Assembly (NCBI GenBank): GCA_024138015.1
Contig: JAMXBB010000011.1
Location: 44,155,662 to 44,219,661 of the forward strand
Reading direction: 5' to 3'
Length of the DNA stretch: 64,000 nt
Origin: Lumnitzera littorea
Lineage: Eukaryota > Streptophyta > Magnoliopsida > Myrtales > Combretaceae
How positions within the stretch are numbered: position 1 is the stretch's first letter; every line of letters begins with the position of its first letter. The position numbers and the translations under genes were made by a program. Below are positions 11,149 to 22,798 of this stretch, piece after piece. The notes under the pieces were generated by a model, which was given only the letters and a program-made list of their open reading frames with translations, was not told where the DNA came from and did not search any database.

Positions 11149-12558
11149 CTAGTGGCTAGTAGGCTTATCCTGCACCTTTCTCTTCTTTTGGATCATGGAA
11201 GCCTGCTCTTCTTTGCTCTTGGTTCTCTTCAGTTGTACCTCTAATGCCTTTATCTTCTGATGATACTCCTTGCAACGACTTTCCAACTCCTGCTCTCTTT
11301 TACTTGTCCTCTCGAGTTTAGCTTGAACTTCCTCCTTCTCTTTGTTGTCTTCCATATCTTTTAACCCTTTTAGTTGGTATTAAAGAAATCCTTTGGTTGT
11401 CTGGCTCCTGGCTGTTATCCCTCTAATGGTAAGGGTGGTCTTTCTCTTGCACCAAAGAGCTCGGATGCTCTAAATCTTGGTTACTTTATCAACCATCATC
11501 ATGCCAGGGTTAAGGAAGTCCAACAAGATAGCTTCTAATGATGGTCTGGGGATCATTTCCTCAATGAGTCCATTGGTTAGGACGTACGTGGTGCAGAGAT
11601 TGAAGCCGATCAAAGGAACCACTTTAAAGTCTCCACATCCTCTTATCATTTCCTTACTTGCAAACCACTTAGGTGTCAACAACAACTCTTCCGCTTTCAT
11701 ACTCTGAAAGTATTGGACCCAGTAGTGGCTAGCTATATTTTCTGGCAGCTCGATTCTTTCTCCAAAAGATTTGATGAGATCATATTGCTGAGTAAATTCA
11801 GCCTGATTAAAATCAAGCTGGTAACTTCTCATGTGGCTAATAAACTAGAGCACCAGTAGGACCATATTAGTTTTCAAATCTCCTCGTTTCTTTTTCTTGA
11901 GATGGTTTAGTGACTAAATCTACTCGGCCAGAAGGGTCAGGACATATGATTTTCCTTCAAGGAATTAGGCTATGAGTTTTGCAATTCTGAAATGGACTCG
12001 ACGTCTTTCATCAGGGAACAAGATAGTATTGAAGACCACCAATATAAAAGCGTTGACCTGGTACTGGTGCCATGCTTCTAAATTTACACAAAAAACCTCG
12101 TGTTTTTCTCTATGCTTCAATTCAGTAGAAAACCAGTCCATGACATCCTCTAATCAAATGGTCTTTCCTTGATTTAGAACCTGGTTTATTTTGGTTTTTC
12201 TGATTCCCAACAACTTGCTGAAGATCTTTGGTACTGTAGCTTCCAAGTCTGGGACATAAATATCATCAGTGATTATAGGAGCCCACAACAATTGGGAGTA
12301 TTCTTCTAAGGTTGGGCTTAGCTGATGTAGGCCCATACAGAAATTGGTGGATTCAGGCTCCCAAAGGTAGACTAAGGCCCACACTAGAGTGACGTTTACA
12401 GGGATCTTCTGTAGAGAGAGGATGGGCCCAATCTTATTCTTAATAAACTCCTGTTTATTTGGGCTTAAGAGTTGAAACCACGTTTGAAGTAGTTTCTGTG
12501 GCCAATGCAGTAGGTGGACATGAATGTCTTCAAAAGGCCTTTGACTTGGTCCAGCCAT
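11149..12558 (-). pseudogene. Element A ORF1: extra protein upstream of gag, with coiled-coil tail
   Basis: Begins at the ATG at 12558 (MAGPSQRPFE). The N-terminal part (LLQTWFQLLSPNKQEF, ALVYLWEPES, LEEYSQLL, PKIFSKLLGI) is homologous to 28041-29515 of B and resembles the plant mobile domain (transposase/aminotransferase-like) fold carried by many plant mobile elements. The C-terminal 68 residues (11355-11149) are Lys/Glu-rich with heptad-like spacing, a likely coiled coil. Stops break it at about 12156, near 11970-11850, and at about 11470. Ogre elements carry an ORF1 of unknown function at this place. The plant-mobile-domain match is by eye. Confidence 0.75.
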
Positions 12559-13155
12559 GACTAATCAAAATCAAAATTAAAATTACAATTACAATGTATT
12601 CTAAACTTGACAAATTACTTACAAGAAAAGATTACAATTACAATCACAACTTCACAACTGCCTTTATCCATTTAGGTTTACCACATCATAAGTTCTTGTA
12701 ATTTTTTTGAAAAAAGGTTTTGTGTGATGCAAAAGGATGGGTGCTAAAGGTTCTCAAGTTCTGCAACCACTACATTTTTCAAAGCAACGATTCTGTAGTC
12801 GTATTTGAACTTGAGTAGGGTGGCCTGATTGGCCTCAAAAGGTGGTTACCCTACAACATCCGAAACTTACATAATAGCCCCCCTCCTAAGGTCCTAAGAT
12901 AGCCTAGTTTTGACCGCGTCTACCATGCATTTATGATGTAGAAAAGAAATAAAAAAAATAAAAAATAAAAGTAAAAACCCTCTAAAATTCCCTCTTAACT
13001 AAACTGCCACAACTAAAAAAAATGTTAGTAAAAAAGAAATAAAATAAACAAATACAAAAAATAACATACCTAAGTTTTTTTATTATTTTTATTATTTCAT
13101 TTTTTTTTTGAAAAATAATCCTTTTTTTGAAAAATAATGGCTAGCCCTCTAGCGG
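12559..13155 (-). other. Untranslated leader of element A
   Basis: Noncoding between PBS and ORF1. 12720-12940 is clearly homologous to two blocks in the leader of element E (61340-61570, 61716-61945), with shared phrases such as TTGAGTAGGGTGGCCT and CCTAAGATAGCCTAG. 12945-13140 is A/T-rich simple sequence. Confidence 0.75.
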
Positions 13156-13173
13156 TCCCTAGTAGAGTCGCCA
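13156..13173 (-). other. Primer-binding site of element A
   Basis: The minus strand reads TGGCGACTCTACTAGGGA, three bases after the CTCGACA end of the 5' LTR. The same place in B (27129-27146), D (22897-22914) and E (62130-62147) has TGGTGA.TC variants. Position, TGG start and conservation support PBS function; I did not match it to a particular tRNA. Confidence 0.8.
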
Positions 13174-15404
13174 AACTGTCGAGGTTGATTTTTCGATTTC
13201 TTTTATTTAAAATTGATTTCCCCATTTCCGATTAATACTAAACTCTAACTCATTTAATATTAATCTTTGACTAAAAAAATTGAGAAATTTCGGTTTTTTA
13301 TTGAAAATAATTTTTAGAGCCACCACTCGACTGAAATTAGGAAAAGAAAAAGAAACCGTAACCAATTGAGTGGATTGATTATGATTTGACTACCGGTCTT
13401 TAATTTCAATTTTAAATGAAAAACTAAAGGGTTCCAAGTTCGGGGGCTAACTTATTAAATCCTTAACAGGTACCACTATCTATTTACCGAAATTAGGATT
13501 ATTTTTCTAATTATAATATTTAAAATAAATAAACAAATAAAATCAAAAGCAAGAAAAAAAGAATCTAAGTTTCTACATATTTTATCATCGTCCCGAAGGT
13601 GCCTACATACCCGTTAACCGGAATCAGACGATCGTAATTCTTTTAAAAAAACTTTAGTGTGTTAGTTGATTTTAATTTTGAAAACCGATCGAGTTTACGT
13701 TATTATCAATTTGATTTATTCAAAGAAAACTCTAAAAGGGCCCTAATTCACTAAGTCTTTTATTCTACTTTATAAAAACTATCAAAAATATCGTAAATTT
13801 AAAAAAAAAAAAATCTTTTAGTAATTTTTATTTAAAAAAAAAAATGATTTTGTAAGTAAGAAATCCTAAAAACTTAATACTAAAAAAAATTCCTGAACTA
13901 TGATATATATACTACTATTAAAAAATTACCAAACAAACCTACATAAATAAATAAATAAATAACCATAATATATTTAAGAAAACAAATAAAGAAAGAAGCT
14001 GAACCTAAGGCAACAAATAAATACGATTAATGGAGCCTGGATTCGGGTTGGGTCTAAGTTGGGTTGCGGATCAGATCGGTAACAATGAATTCGGTTTGCC
14101 AAGAAAAAACTATCTCCAGCGGCTATTAAGGGTTGAATTCGATTGATTGTGAGTGTTCGGGTGGTGGTTGCTTAAATAGTGTTTTTCGAAGAGTCGTTGG
14201 TAGAGATGACAGTTAACGGTGGACAGCAGTTGGATGAGTAGCAGCTGCGAGTGTGGGTTGATGCTGCCACAGGGTTCGGTTTGTGTGACTGTTGGTGCTG
14301 CACGGTTAAGAGGGGATGCCGAGAGTAGTCTATCCAATGTTGCTGATCAGTTTCGTGGATGGTCTATAGTGGGCTACTGTCGAGTGTTGCGGCTATTGGC
14401 AAAGTGAAGGCTATAGTTGAAGAACGACGTGTAGGAGAGTCCAAACTGTGATGTATAGTCGTGTGGATGAGTCATATAGCATCTGATCGGTGAAGTATTG
14501 ACTGCAGTCGGCGTGGGCGAGTGTGATAGGAGGACAATGCTATGGTGTTAGGGGTTTTACTACTGTCCGAGGGGATGATGACAGAAGTAGGCATTGCAGT
14601 AGTAAGTGACAAGTACAAGTGCTAGACAGTCAGGGGCTGTTACTGTTGTGGTCAATGAACTGCAACATAGGCGAAGGAGAGGGGATCCCTGTGTTATGGA
14701 GTTGGTCGACGATCGCGATTGACTAAGAGGATATGCGCACTGTGATGGGTTTGTGCAGTAGGCGATGTTGTTTGGCGTTGTAGTTTTCTGCTATTGCTAT
14801 TAGAGATGGAAGGTAAATTGAGTTGGGTTAGTCTGTTGTATGGCGTTAAAGGGGATATGGTGCTACTGTTTGGGTGTTGGTCTGTCTTGAATTGCATAGA
14901 TTGTGGCCGTGAAGAGGACAACGCTGACCGTAAAGAGGACGGCGCTACTCGTGAGCAGTGGATGGTGTGTACTGATGAAGAGGATAGGCTGTTGCAACTA
15001 TTGTGTTGAATTGGAGTTATAGATATGTGGTGGAGCAATGGATTGGCGACCGAATCGGGTTACTAGTAGGTTGGAGTGGCTGCCGTATTGGGTCATAGCG
15101 ATGGCAATCGAATATGGTACAGCGACGAATCGAAGTAAGGGTGGTCGCATAATGTGGTGACAGGTTGAAGGCAAGGAGGAGAATGAGCGTAGGGGAGCGG
15201 TCGTGTTCAGTTGCTGTGGTTGTTGCAACTGCTGTTGATGGTTGGGCGAGTATGGATGTACTTAGAGTACGGATGAAGGCATTTTGGGAGTGGACTTGGG
15301 GTACAGTGGTAGCGAATTGGGTGATTGGTGGATTAGGGAGATTAAATGAAAGTGGATTTTTCTTTGCAAGTGTGCCATTGTTCCCCTTTCCAACTACGTG
15401 CGTG

Positions 15405-15412
15405 TTTATATA
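15405..15412 (-). promoter_or_regulatory. TATA box in element A 5' LTR
   Basis: The minus strand reads AACTATATAAACACGC, matching the motif at 1492-1499. As the upstream LTR, this would have driven the genomic RNA of element A. Confidence 0.62.
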
Positions 15413-15563
15413 GTTTAAACCATATCATATCTTATCATATCTAATTTGTTAATTAAATTAGATTCAAATAAATTCAAATCTGATTTGACTAAATTCATAT
15501 GATTTAATTAGATTTGACCCATTTTCATCTTGCTTCTGCAGAGATAGAAAAATAAAGACATAG

Positions 15564-15650
15564 GTGCCTGCTGAGACTCAAACCCATGACCTCAAACTAA
15601 ATCCACTCCAAGCACTTCGATATTTATCCGTTAGACCGTTAGCCTGTACC
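15564..15650 (-). other. tRNA-like block inside element A 5' LTR
   Basis: The counterpart of 1651-1737. On the minus strand GGTCTAACGGATAAA (A-box/D-arm-like) is followed by GGGTTTGAGTC (B-box-like, 15585-15575). It lies about 280-360 bp from the LTR start, upstream of the TATA box and so within U3. Confidence 0.5.
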
Positions 15651-15926
15651 TTGACATTCATTACAATTAAATTATATTTAAACTATCCGATTCCTTAAAA
15701 TAAAAATTTTAACTAAACTAAAACTAAAACTAACACTAAAACTAATTATTCCTAATATAAATTACTTCCTAAAAATCTACGAAATTTTTATGATTTTTCC
15801 TTTTCTTATTTTTTTGGTATTTTCATTATTTGTTAATTTTTATTAATTTTTATTTGTTTTGAATTAGGACCCTTTTTGTAAAAATAAAGATTAAGACTAT
15901 AGAGGGGCAAAAATTAGGTGTCTACA

Positions 15927-17390
15927 TAACCTAAAACAATTTGAGAGGTTAAGTGACACAAATGTGAGGATACTTTGGACTCATTCCTTAAAGGAGGTCC
16001 ACTTTGAATGCGATACGCAGATCAAAATGAAATTAGTCATTCATTTCTCGAATCCTAAATACAATCATCTTTTGTTTACCCCATTAGACCTATTTAAAGA
16101 ATTTTTCAAATTTAAACCCTATCAAGAACCACCCCACAATGGGGCAATTTAGAGGTTATGGCCAATGATAAGGAGAGAAGGATTAAAATTACTTGCTTTA
16201 GTAGCGTTAAATTCAAAAGAAAATTTTATTTCTAATAATTTTTTTTTTTTGAAATAAGGAAGAGCCACATCCTTTTTAAACATCTCAAGCTTTTACTTAC
16301 CCTACCCAAGCCCATATAATAGAAATAAATGAATTTATAACCTTAAATCGCTTAAACTTAGCTTAGGGCCAAAAGAAGAAGAAAGAACAACAAAAGAACA
16401 ATGGGGTAAAGTAATAACAAAATAGAAAAAGGAAAAGAGGTTGGAAAATTGGGCTTAAGTATAAGCCAAGAGCCAAGTGAAAGCCATATCATATCCTAGT
16501 AGGGGCAGTTAAATCAAAAGTCAAAGCCTAAATAGCCCTAAAGACGTAAAGCCCTAAATCATAGTCTAAGCTCAAAAACCCAAAATCTCTACATTCACTT
16601 TGAAGCCTCTCTCACACTTGGCCTTCTTACCTACAATACCACCTTTACACAAGTAAAAGCTATTCTGACCTTTAAAGATAATTTATCTTTAATAAAATTT
16701 GTTTTTAAAATTAGGGCAAGTATATTTCTAATTGTTTATAAGGTTCTCAACTTGTATGCTTGGGATTAATATTTATTTCAAAATAGGCTTCTTTGTTAGT
16801 TCCTTTTGAAATCCTTGGACCAAAAGCCTAAATTCATAATGATAAACCGAAAAAGACCTAATGGATTGATAATGGTGTATCACATGCAAAATGGACTATA
16901 ATTTTAAGACTGTAATCAAGAGTGTAACTTAGACTGAGAGTTTGCAAAGAAGTCTTCTTCAACTAAAATAGCCATGAGTTACCTTTCTAAAGATGTTTGA
17001 AATCACAAGGCACCACCAAACAGCTCAGCATCTAAGTTAGGGGGAACATAAGAGGCCCCATGTAATTATTAAGGAAGTGTTCTTTATCTATAAGCAAATT
17101 AAAAAGGAAAAAGAAAAAAGGTAATAAAAATAAAGAATAAAAAAGAAGAAGAAAGGGAAAAAGAGAGAGAAAGTATTTTAAGTTTATGTCAAATCAAGTG
17201 GCCAAGTTTTCAATCCATTCTAAAAAAAAAAAAGAAGAGTTAAGAGTCCAAGCTTTTTCTCATTATACCTAAAATGAAGGAAATTATCCCCAATGTCTTT
17301 TTTAACATAAGTGGTCTTCATAAAAAGGGTTTTTTTTTGTAAATATTTTCCTCAAAATTGAGTAGCATTTCGAATAAGCTCTCGATTAGG
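15927..17390 (+). other. Noncoding internal region of element C
   Basis: Homologous, inverted, to 58500-59880 of element E; for example GGAGGTCCACTTTGAATG here pairs with CATTCAAAGTGAACCTCC there. Short open frames (such as 15964-16152) are not conserved as proteins. I see no coding signal. Confidence 0.7.
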
Positions 17391-18200
17391 TTATCCTACC
17401 TTCCATCCATTCATCTCTCTTTAAGGTCTTTAGCAAACCCTTAAGGCACTTCTATGCCTCAATTCCATTTAGTATACCCATATGGCCCTTCCCTTCTGTT
17501 TACTAAGTTCCTCTTAATGAGCCTGCACAACACTCCTCTTCATCAGTTTCTTTTAGGCCAACCTTTTAGATGCAATCTTAACTTAATCTCATTTCTAGGT
17601 CTCTCTCAAGTGAGCCCATAGGGTGCTTCATCATCTACTAATCTTTCTTCAAACATTCCAACAGGATCATAGAGCAATTCCCTTCATCATTCTCTTTAGG
17701 GTTTTTTGGGCTCATAGGGTGTTTCTCTTCCTTTTAGCAAACCTATTAAGACGCTTAGTTTCTTTTAACAAGCCTATAAGGCATTTTTGTTCACTAAATT
17801 CACTTAAGCGTGCCTATTAGGCCCCTCTATTCATGAAGTCTCTCTTAGTGAGCCCATATGGCATTTCTCTTCATCGTCTCTTATGTCTAGCCCATAAGAC
17901 ACTTACCTTCCACATCCAAGTGATTAGCTAGTCTTTCAAGATGCAATCTTAACTCAGTCTCTTTACCAAATTCTTTAAGCAAGCCCATGAGGCATTTCTC
18001 TTAACAAGCCTATAGGGCACTTCCCTTCTATTCATAAAGTTTCACTCAAGTAAGGCCATAGGGCACTTCCCCTCTATTCACAAAGCTTCTCTCAAGTAAG
18101 CCCATAGGGCATTTCCCCTCTGTTCACTAAGCCTGTAGGGCACTTTCCTTCACCAAGTTTCTCATAACAAGCCATAAGGCACTTAATTAACTGCAGCTTA
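17391..18200 (+). repeat. Irregular repeats around a GCCCATAGGGCACTT phrase in element C
   Basis: About a dozen irregularly spaced, diverged copies of AAGCCCATAGGGCACTTCCC with pyrimidine-rich spacers (CTTCTCTCAAGTAAGCC and similar). They lie directly before the regular ~85-bp array. The core is partly palindromic (GCCCATAGGGC). No coding function is evident. Confidence 0.7.
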
Positions 18201-19985
18201 GGCTTAGGTTAGTGAGCCTAATGAGGCATGACCAGGTTTTAAATCGATCCCAAATTAAGTTTGCTAATCCCCTAAAGATGCTCCCACTTAGGTCACTTAG
18301 GTTAGTGAGCCTAGTAAGGCATAACCAGGTTTTAAATCAATTCTAGATTAAGGTTACTAGTCCTTGAGAGACACTCCAGCCTAGGTTAGTGAGCCTAGTG
18401 AGGTACGACTAGGTTTTAGATCGATCCCAAATTAAGATTGCTAGTCCTCAAGAGACATTCTCACCTAGGTTAATGAGCCTCGTGAGGCATGATCGGGTTT
18501 TAGATCAATCCCAGATTAGGGTTGCTAGTCCTCGGAAGGCGCTCCCACTTAGGTTAGTGAGCCTAGTGAGGTATGACCAGGTTTTTAGATCAATCCCATA
18601 TTAGGGTTACTAATCCCCAAGAGACACTTTTGCCTAGGTTAGTAAGCTTAGTGAGGTATGGCTAGGTTTTAGATCGATCCTAGATTAGGGTTATTAGTCC
18701 CTGAGAAATGCTCCTACCTAGGTTAGTGAGCATAGTAAGGTACAACAAGGTTTTAGATTGATCTCAATTTAAGGTTGCTAGTCCCCGAGAGACACTCCCA
18801 TTTAGGTAAGTGAGCCTAGTGAAGTATGGCAAGGTTTTAGATCAATCCCAATTTAGGGTTGCTAGTCTTTGAAAGATGCTCTCGTTTAGGTTAGTGAGCC
18901 TTATAAGGCACAATCAGGTTTTAGATCGATTTCAGTTTAGGGTTGCTAATCCCTGAGAAACACTTTTGCCTAGGTTAGTGAGCCTTGTAAGGCATGACTA
19001 GGTTTTAGATCGATCCTAATTTAAGGTTGTTAGTCCTTAAGAGATGCTCCCACCTAGGTTAGTGAGCCTTATGAGGCATAACTAAGTTTTAAATTGATCT
19101 CAATTTAAGGTTGCTAGACCCCGAGAGACACTCTCACCTAGGTTAGTGAGCCTTATGAGGTATGACCAAGTTTTAGATCAGTCCTAGTTTAGAGTTGCTA
19201 GTCCTTGAAAGATGCTTCTACCTAGGTTAGTGAGCCTAGTGAGGTACGATTAGGTTTTAGATCAATCCCAGTTTAAGGTCACTAATCCCTAAGAGACGCT
19301 TCCGTCTAGGTTCGTGAGCCTAATGAGGTACGGCCAGGTTTTAGATCGATTCCAGTTTAGGGTTGCTAGTCCTTAAGAGACGTTCCCACCTAGGTTAGTG
19401 AGCCTAGTGAGGTATAGCCAGGTTTTAGATCGATCCTAGTTTATGTTGCTAGTCTTCGAGAGATGCTCCCGCTTAAGTTAGTAAGTCTAGTGAGGCATAG
19501 CCAGGTTTTAGATTGATCTTGGTTTAGGGTTGCTAGTCCTCAAAAGGCATTATCGCCTAGGTTAGTGAGCCTTGTTTGGTACGATCAGGTTTTAGATTAA
19601 TCTTAGTTTAGGGTTACTGGTCCCCAAGAGATGCTCCCATATAGGTTAGTGAAGCATGATCAAGTTTTAGATCGATCCTAGTTTAGGGTTGCTGGTTTTC
19701 GAGAGATACTTCCGCCTTAGTTTGTGAGCCTTATGAGGTACGACCAGGTTTTAGATCTATCCTAGTTTAGGGTTGCTAGTCCCTAAAAGATACTCCCGCT
19801 TAGGTTAGTGAGCCTTATAAGGCACAACTAGGTTTTAGATTGATCCAAGTCTCCAAGTGATGCTCCTGCCTAGGTTAGTGAGCGTAGTGAGGCATTATTA
19901 GGTTTTAGATCAATTTTGCCTATCCCTTAGAAACACTCCTACCTAGGTTAATGAGCCTAAAAAGCCACAACTAGGTTTTATTTCT
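18201..19985 (+). repeat. ~85-bp minisatellite in the 3' UTR of element C, ~21 copies
   Basis: Units follow TAGGTTAGTGAGCCTAGTGA ... CAGGTTTTAGATCGATCC ... TTTAGGGTTGCTAGTCC ... GAGAGACGCTCCC, with strong divergence between copies. The second half matches, inverted, the repeats of E (54026-54640), as expected since E is on the other strand. It sits between the internal region and the PPT. Confidence 0.93.
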
Positions 19986-20091
19986 TCATCCAAATCAATT
20001 TTAGCATAACATTAGTTGTTTTAGAGTCATCCTAAGAGCAAAAATAATGTCTCTTTGTTTTTGTGGCTAAGTTTTGTTCAAACTTCTCTAT

Positions 20092-20104
20092 AAAGAGGGG
20101 TAGT
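20092..20104 (+). other. Polypurine tract of element C
   Basis: AAAGAGGGGTAGT directly before TGTAAATACG, the LTR start. It is nearly identical to the PPT of A. Confidence 0.87.
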
Positions 20105-20536
20105 TGTAAATACGTAATTTTTGTCTCCTTTATTTTTATTTTTCTTTCTTTTCTCAATAGGCCCTAAATTAGGAAAAACACAAAAAATAGGAAATTAAAG
20201 AAAACCCAAAAAATAAAAAAATTTAGGAAAATAATAATTTTAGGAAAATATGAAAAATAAGAAAAAGCATAAAAAATAAGAAATTTGGATAAGAAACAAA
20301 AAAATTGAGAAATTTAGAAAATAAGAAAATTTTTAAAAAAGTTAGAAAATTGAAAAATGAGAAAAAATAGAAAAATTGAAAAAAAGTAAAAGATTTTAGA
20401 AAATAATATTTTATTAGGGTATTTTGAAATCAGTTTAGAAGTTAGACTATTGAGCTTAGGCTTAGATTTGAATTTAGTCTAGGTTGACCTGATCCATATG
20501 TGTAATTTAGTTGCACATATGGATAAGGCACAAATT

Positions 20537-20620
20537 AACAACCTGACGGATAACCATTGGACATTGACATGGGGTTTGAGTGTGAGGTCTTGGGTTCAAA
20601 TTTTAGTAAAGGTAAGGAAG
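20537..20620 (+). other. tRNA-like block inside element C LTR
   Basis: AACCTGACGGATAACC (A-box-like) is followed by CTTGGGTTCAAATT (B-box-like, core 20592-20602). It lines up with the block in the LTRs of A at a similar distance from the LTR start, although the two LTRs differ a lot elsewhere in U3. Confidence 0.45.
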
Positions 20621-20945
20621 CCTTTTTTTTTTATTTTTTGTATTTAGCATATCGCTACATGTCAGGATCTTATTACACTATGTGTCTTGACACTTGGCAG
20701 CATACGATTGGATAGTAGCTATCGTGGTGCCATGTAGCAGCATCTAGTTGGTCGGGTTGGCTAACGTGGCGCCATGTCAACCCCATTTTTCTTTTCCTTT
20801 CCTTCTCTTTCCCCCTCCTTCCCTCGTTTTCTCTAGAGATGCCATACTTTCGTCTCAAGCAGCTGCCTTTAACTCGATTTTTCAATCATTTTTCATTGCA
20901 ATTTTACCAGATCAATGGTGAAATTGCAAACTAGACATAGCCTAC

Positions 20946-20952
20946 TATAAAT
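20946..20952 (+). promoter_or_regulatory. TATA box of element C LTR
   Basis: CCTACTATAAATTGGC fits a plant TATA box in LTR orientation, followed within about 200 bp by a CT-rich untranslated stretch. Confidence 0.55.
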
Positions 20953-22798
20953 TGGCACAAGAAACAAGTCTATATTCAATTAAAAACCTATTCAAATTGA
21001 GCTTCAAAGATTAGGAAAAAACATTATTTTTTGCCATTCCATTAACTTCGATTCGAGCTTTCCCTTGTTTCTAGGCTAATTTTGAGTACAAATATGGTGT
21101 TAAGGGATATTCACGAACACAGAGAACAAGACGTAAGCTTTAGAATCAACTCTCAATCTCTTTCTCTCTCTCTCTCTCTCTCAGCCTCTTTCTCTCTTTA
21201 ACACATACTCTCTCTCTTCGAATCTCTCTCTCCCGAGCTTTCTACCACAATCGAATACCACAATCGTGACCCCTACCTTACAAGCTCCTTAACCCAACTC
21301 ATCCCGTCCTTTGCTGTGACCCCTAACAGCACCACCAACAACCACCACCCAAACCCTAACCGCCATAGCTACCCTCTCTTTGAACTACCACTTTCGACCC
21401 ACTTCAACTTAAACCAACCACATGAACGTGCTATCCATACTTCAAAACCTTTACCCCAGCCACTAGTACGAACCCAGCAACCATACTGTGCACCACCCTA
21501 AGAAATGATGCCACCCCTATCTTCGATCACCACCAAAATGCCTCTTAACGACTACGGCATCAATTCTAGCCTTCTATTCCCCAATATAATTAGCACCAAA
21601 CTAAGCTCACTCGCTTATTTCGGTGCCTGGGAAAGCTCGAATCGAGCCACTTACCGTTGTCCTACATCCCTCTTGACCAAGCATATGTAACACACGTGAT
21701 TCGGGTCATCCAACCAACAAGCCACTTGACTTGAGTCCAACTTATGACTCAAAAATCTAATCCAGAACTAACCCATGACCCCTTTTCTAGTCTGAAGCTT
21801 TATTTTTGTTTTTATTTTTTTATTTTGTTATTATTTAGTGGTTACTGTTATTTTTATTAATTCCAAATGTGAATGTAATAATATAAAAAAAAAAGAGAGA
21901 AAAAGAATAAGAAAAAAAAAAAGAAAAGAAAAAGAAGAAAAGAAAAGAAAAAAGAAAAAAAGGAGGAAAAAAAGAAAAAAGAACAAAGTAAATTTATCTT
22001 ACTTTATTTCTTTAAAAATAGATAAAATGTAATAAGTAGTAAATAAATAGGATGATATAATGCAATTAAAATAAAATAGGTAGGATAAGGAATAAAATTG
22101 TTTTATCACTTAAAAAAATAGATTTTCCAAAAATGAAATAAAAATAAATCAACCATTTTCCAAATTGGGATCATTTAGAATTTCCAAAAATAAAATCCAA
22201 TTTAGAACTTTTTTTAAATGAACCAAATTGAGTAACAAACATAAACTCAATTGTTTTCAAAAATTAAAATCAACTCAACCCACTAAAGTTTTCATAAAAA
22301 GAACTACATACGTCTGATCTCAAATAGTGAGTACGTAGGCACCTACGAGACAACGACAAAAATGAAAGAACCTAATTCCCCTTTTCCTTTAGTTTAGATT
22401 ACTTTGTTTGTCCAATTAGAAGTAATTAAAATAGGTCTTGTCATTTAAAATTAAAAGATGATTTTTAAGTTTAATTCTAATTTTGGAAAGTTAATGGTAC
22501 TCATAAGGGTTTAAAATTCCTAACCCCCTGACCTAAATCTCTAGTTTTCAAAAACGGTGGTTTTAATCGTTAGACTAGTGGTTAAGTTATAACTAATCCA
22601 CCCAATTGGTTATAACTTAATTGTTTTTCCTAACTCCAGCTGGGTGGCAACTCCAAAGTTATTTTCAAAATAAAAGGATTAGTTTTCTTTAAACCATAGT
22701 CGATGGCTAGTATTAAACAGGTACGGTTTAATACTAGTTAGTTTAAAGAAGGCCTATTTTATAAAAAGAATTAAGAGGGTGAAAATCTAAGCTCAACA

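Larger units (their letters stand above)
1..15926 (-). mobile_element. Element A: Ty3/gypsy Tat/Ogre-type LTR retrotransposon, nearly complete
   Basis: Two direct LTR copies (1-2010 and 13177-15926) flank an 11-kb internal region. Read on the minus strand, it has PBS, leader, ORF1, gag, protease, intron, RT, RNase H, second RNase H, integrase, tandem-repeat 3' UTR and PPT. An extra ORF before gag, a second RNase H and a pro/RT intron are features described for Tat/Ogre elements. The LTR termini are TGTAGAC...CTCGACA in element orientation. The outer ~740 bp of the 3' LTR lies beyond the left window edge, so the target duplication cannot be checked; TAACC (15927-15931) is the right-hand candidate. 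The element sits inside element C. Every coding region except integrase carries stops, so this copy is inactive. Confidence 0.93.
13177..15926 (-). repeat. Element A 5' LTR, complete (2,750 bp)
   Basis: Plus-strand text runs TGTCGAGG ... GTGTCTACA. It aligns with 1-2010 over its right 2 kb, and its left end abuts the PBS. It includes a conserved U5 motif (13586-13640), a TATA box and a tRNA-like block. Open frames at 14794-15009 and 15165-15413 mirror those in the other LTR and are not genes. The right end (15926) is the junction with element C. Confidence 0.93.
15927..22798 (+). mobile_element. Element C: 3' part of a Tat-type, pol-less LTR retrotransposon
   Basis: From 15927 the sequence is the reverse complement of the internal region of E (about 58500-59880), then two sets of tandem repeats, a PPT and a complete 3' LTR. 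No gag or pol similarity is seen. Its 5' part must lie left of element A, which inserted into it. C itself inserted into the leader of element D, since D leader sequence resumes at 22799. Confidence 0.85.
20105..22798 (+). repeat. Element C 3' LTR (2,694 bp)
   Basis: Begins TGTAAATACG after the PPT and ends AAGCTCAACA at 22798, where D leader sequence resumes. The end region is homologous to the LTR ends of A, D and E, including the U5 motif at 22301-22357. It has a TATA box at 20946-20952 and a tRNA-like block at 20537-20620. 21160-21235 is (TC)-rich simple repeat just downstream of the expected transcription start. 21886-21990 is a pure A/G-rich run whose Lys/Arg open frame is not a gene. 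Confidence 0.87.

Noticed and set aside
21838..22032. 64-residue Lys/Arg-rich open frame
   Set aside because: It is the translation of an A/G simple-sequence run in the LTR of C.
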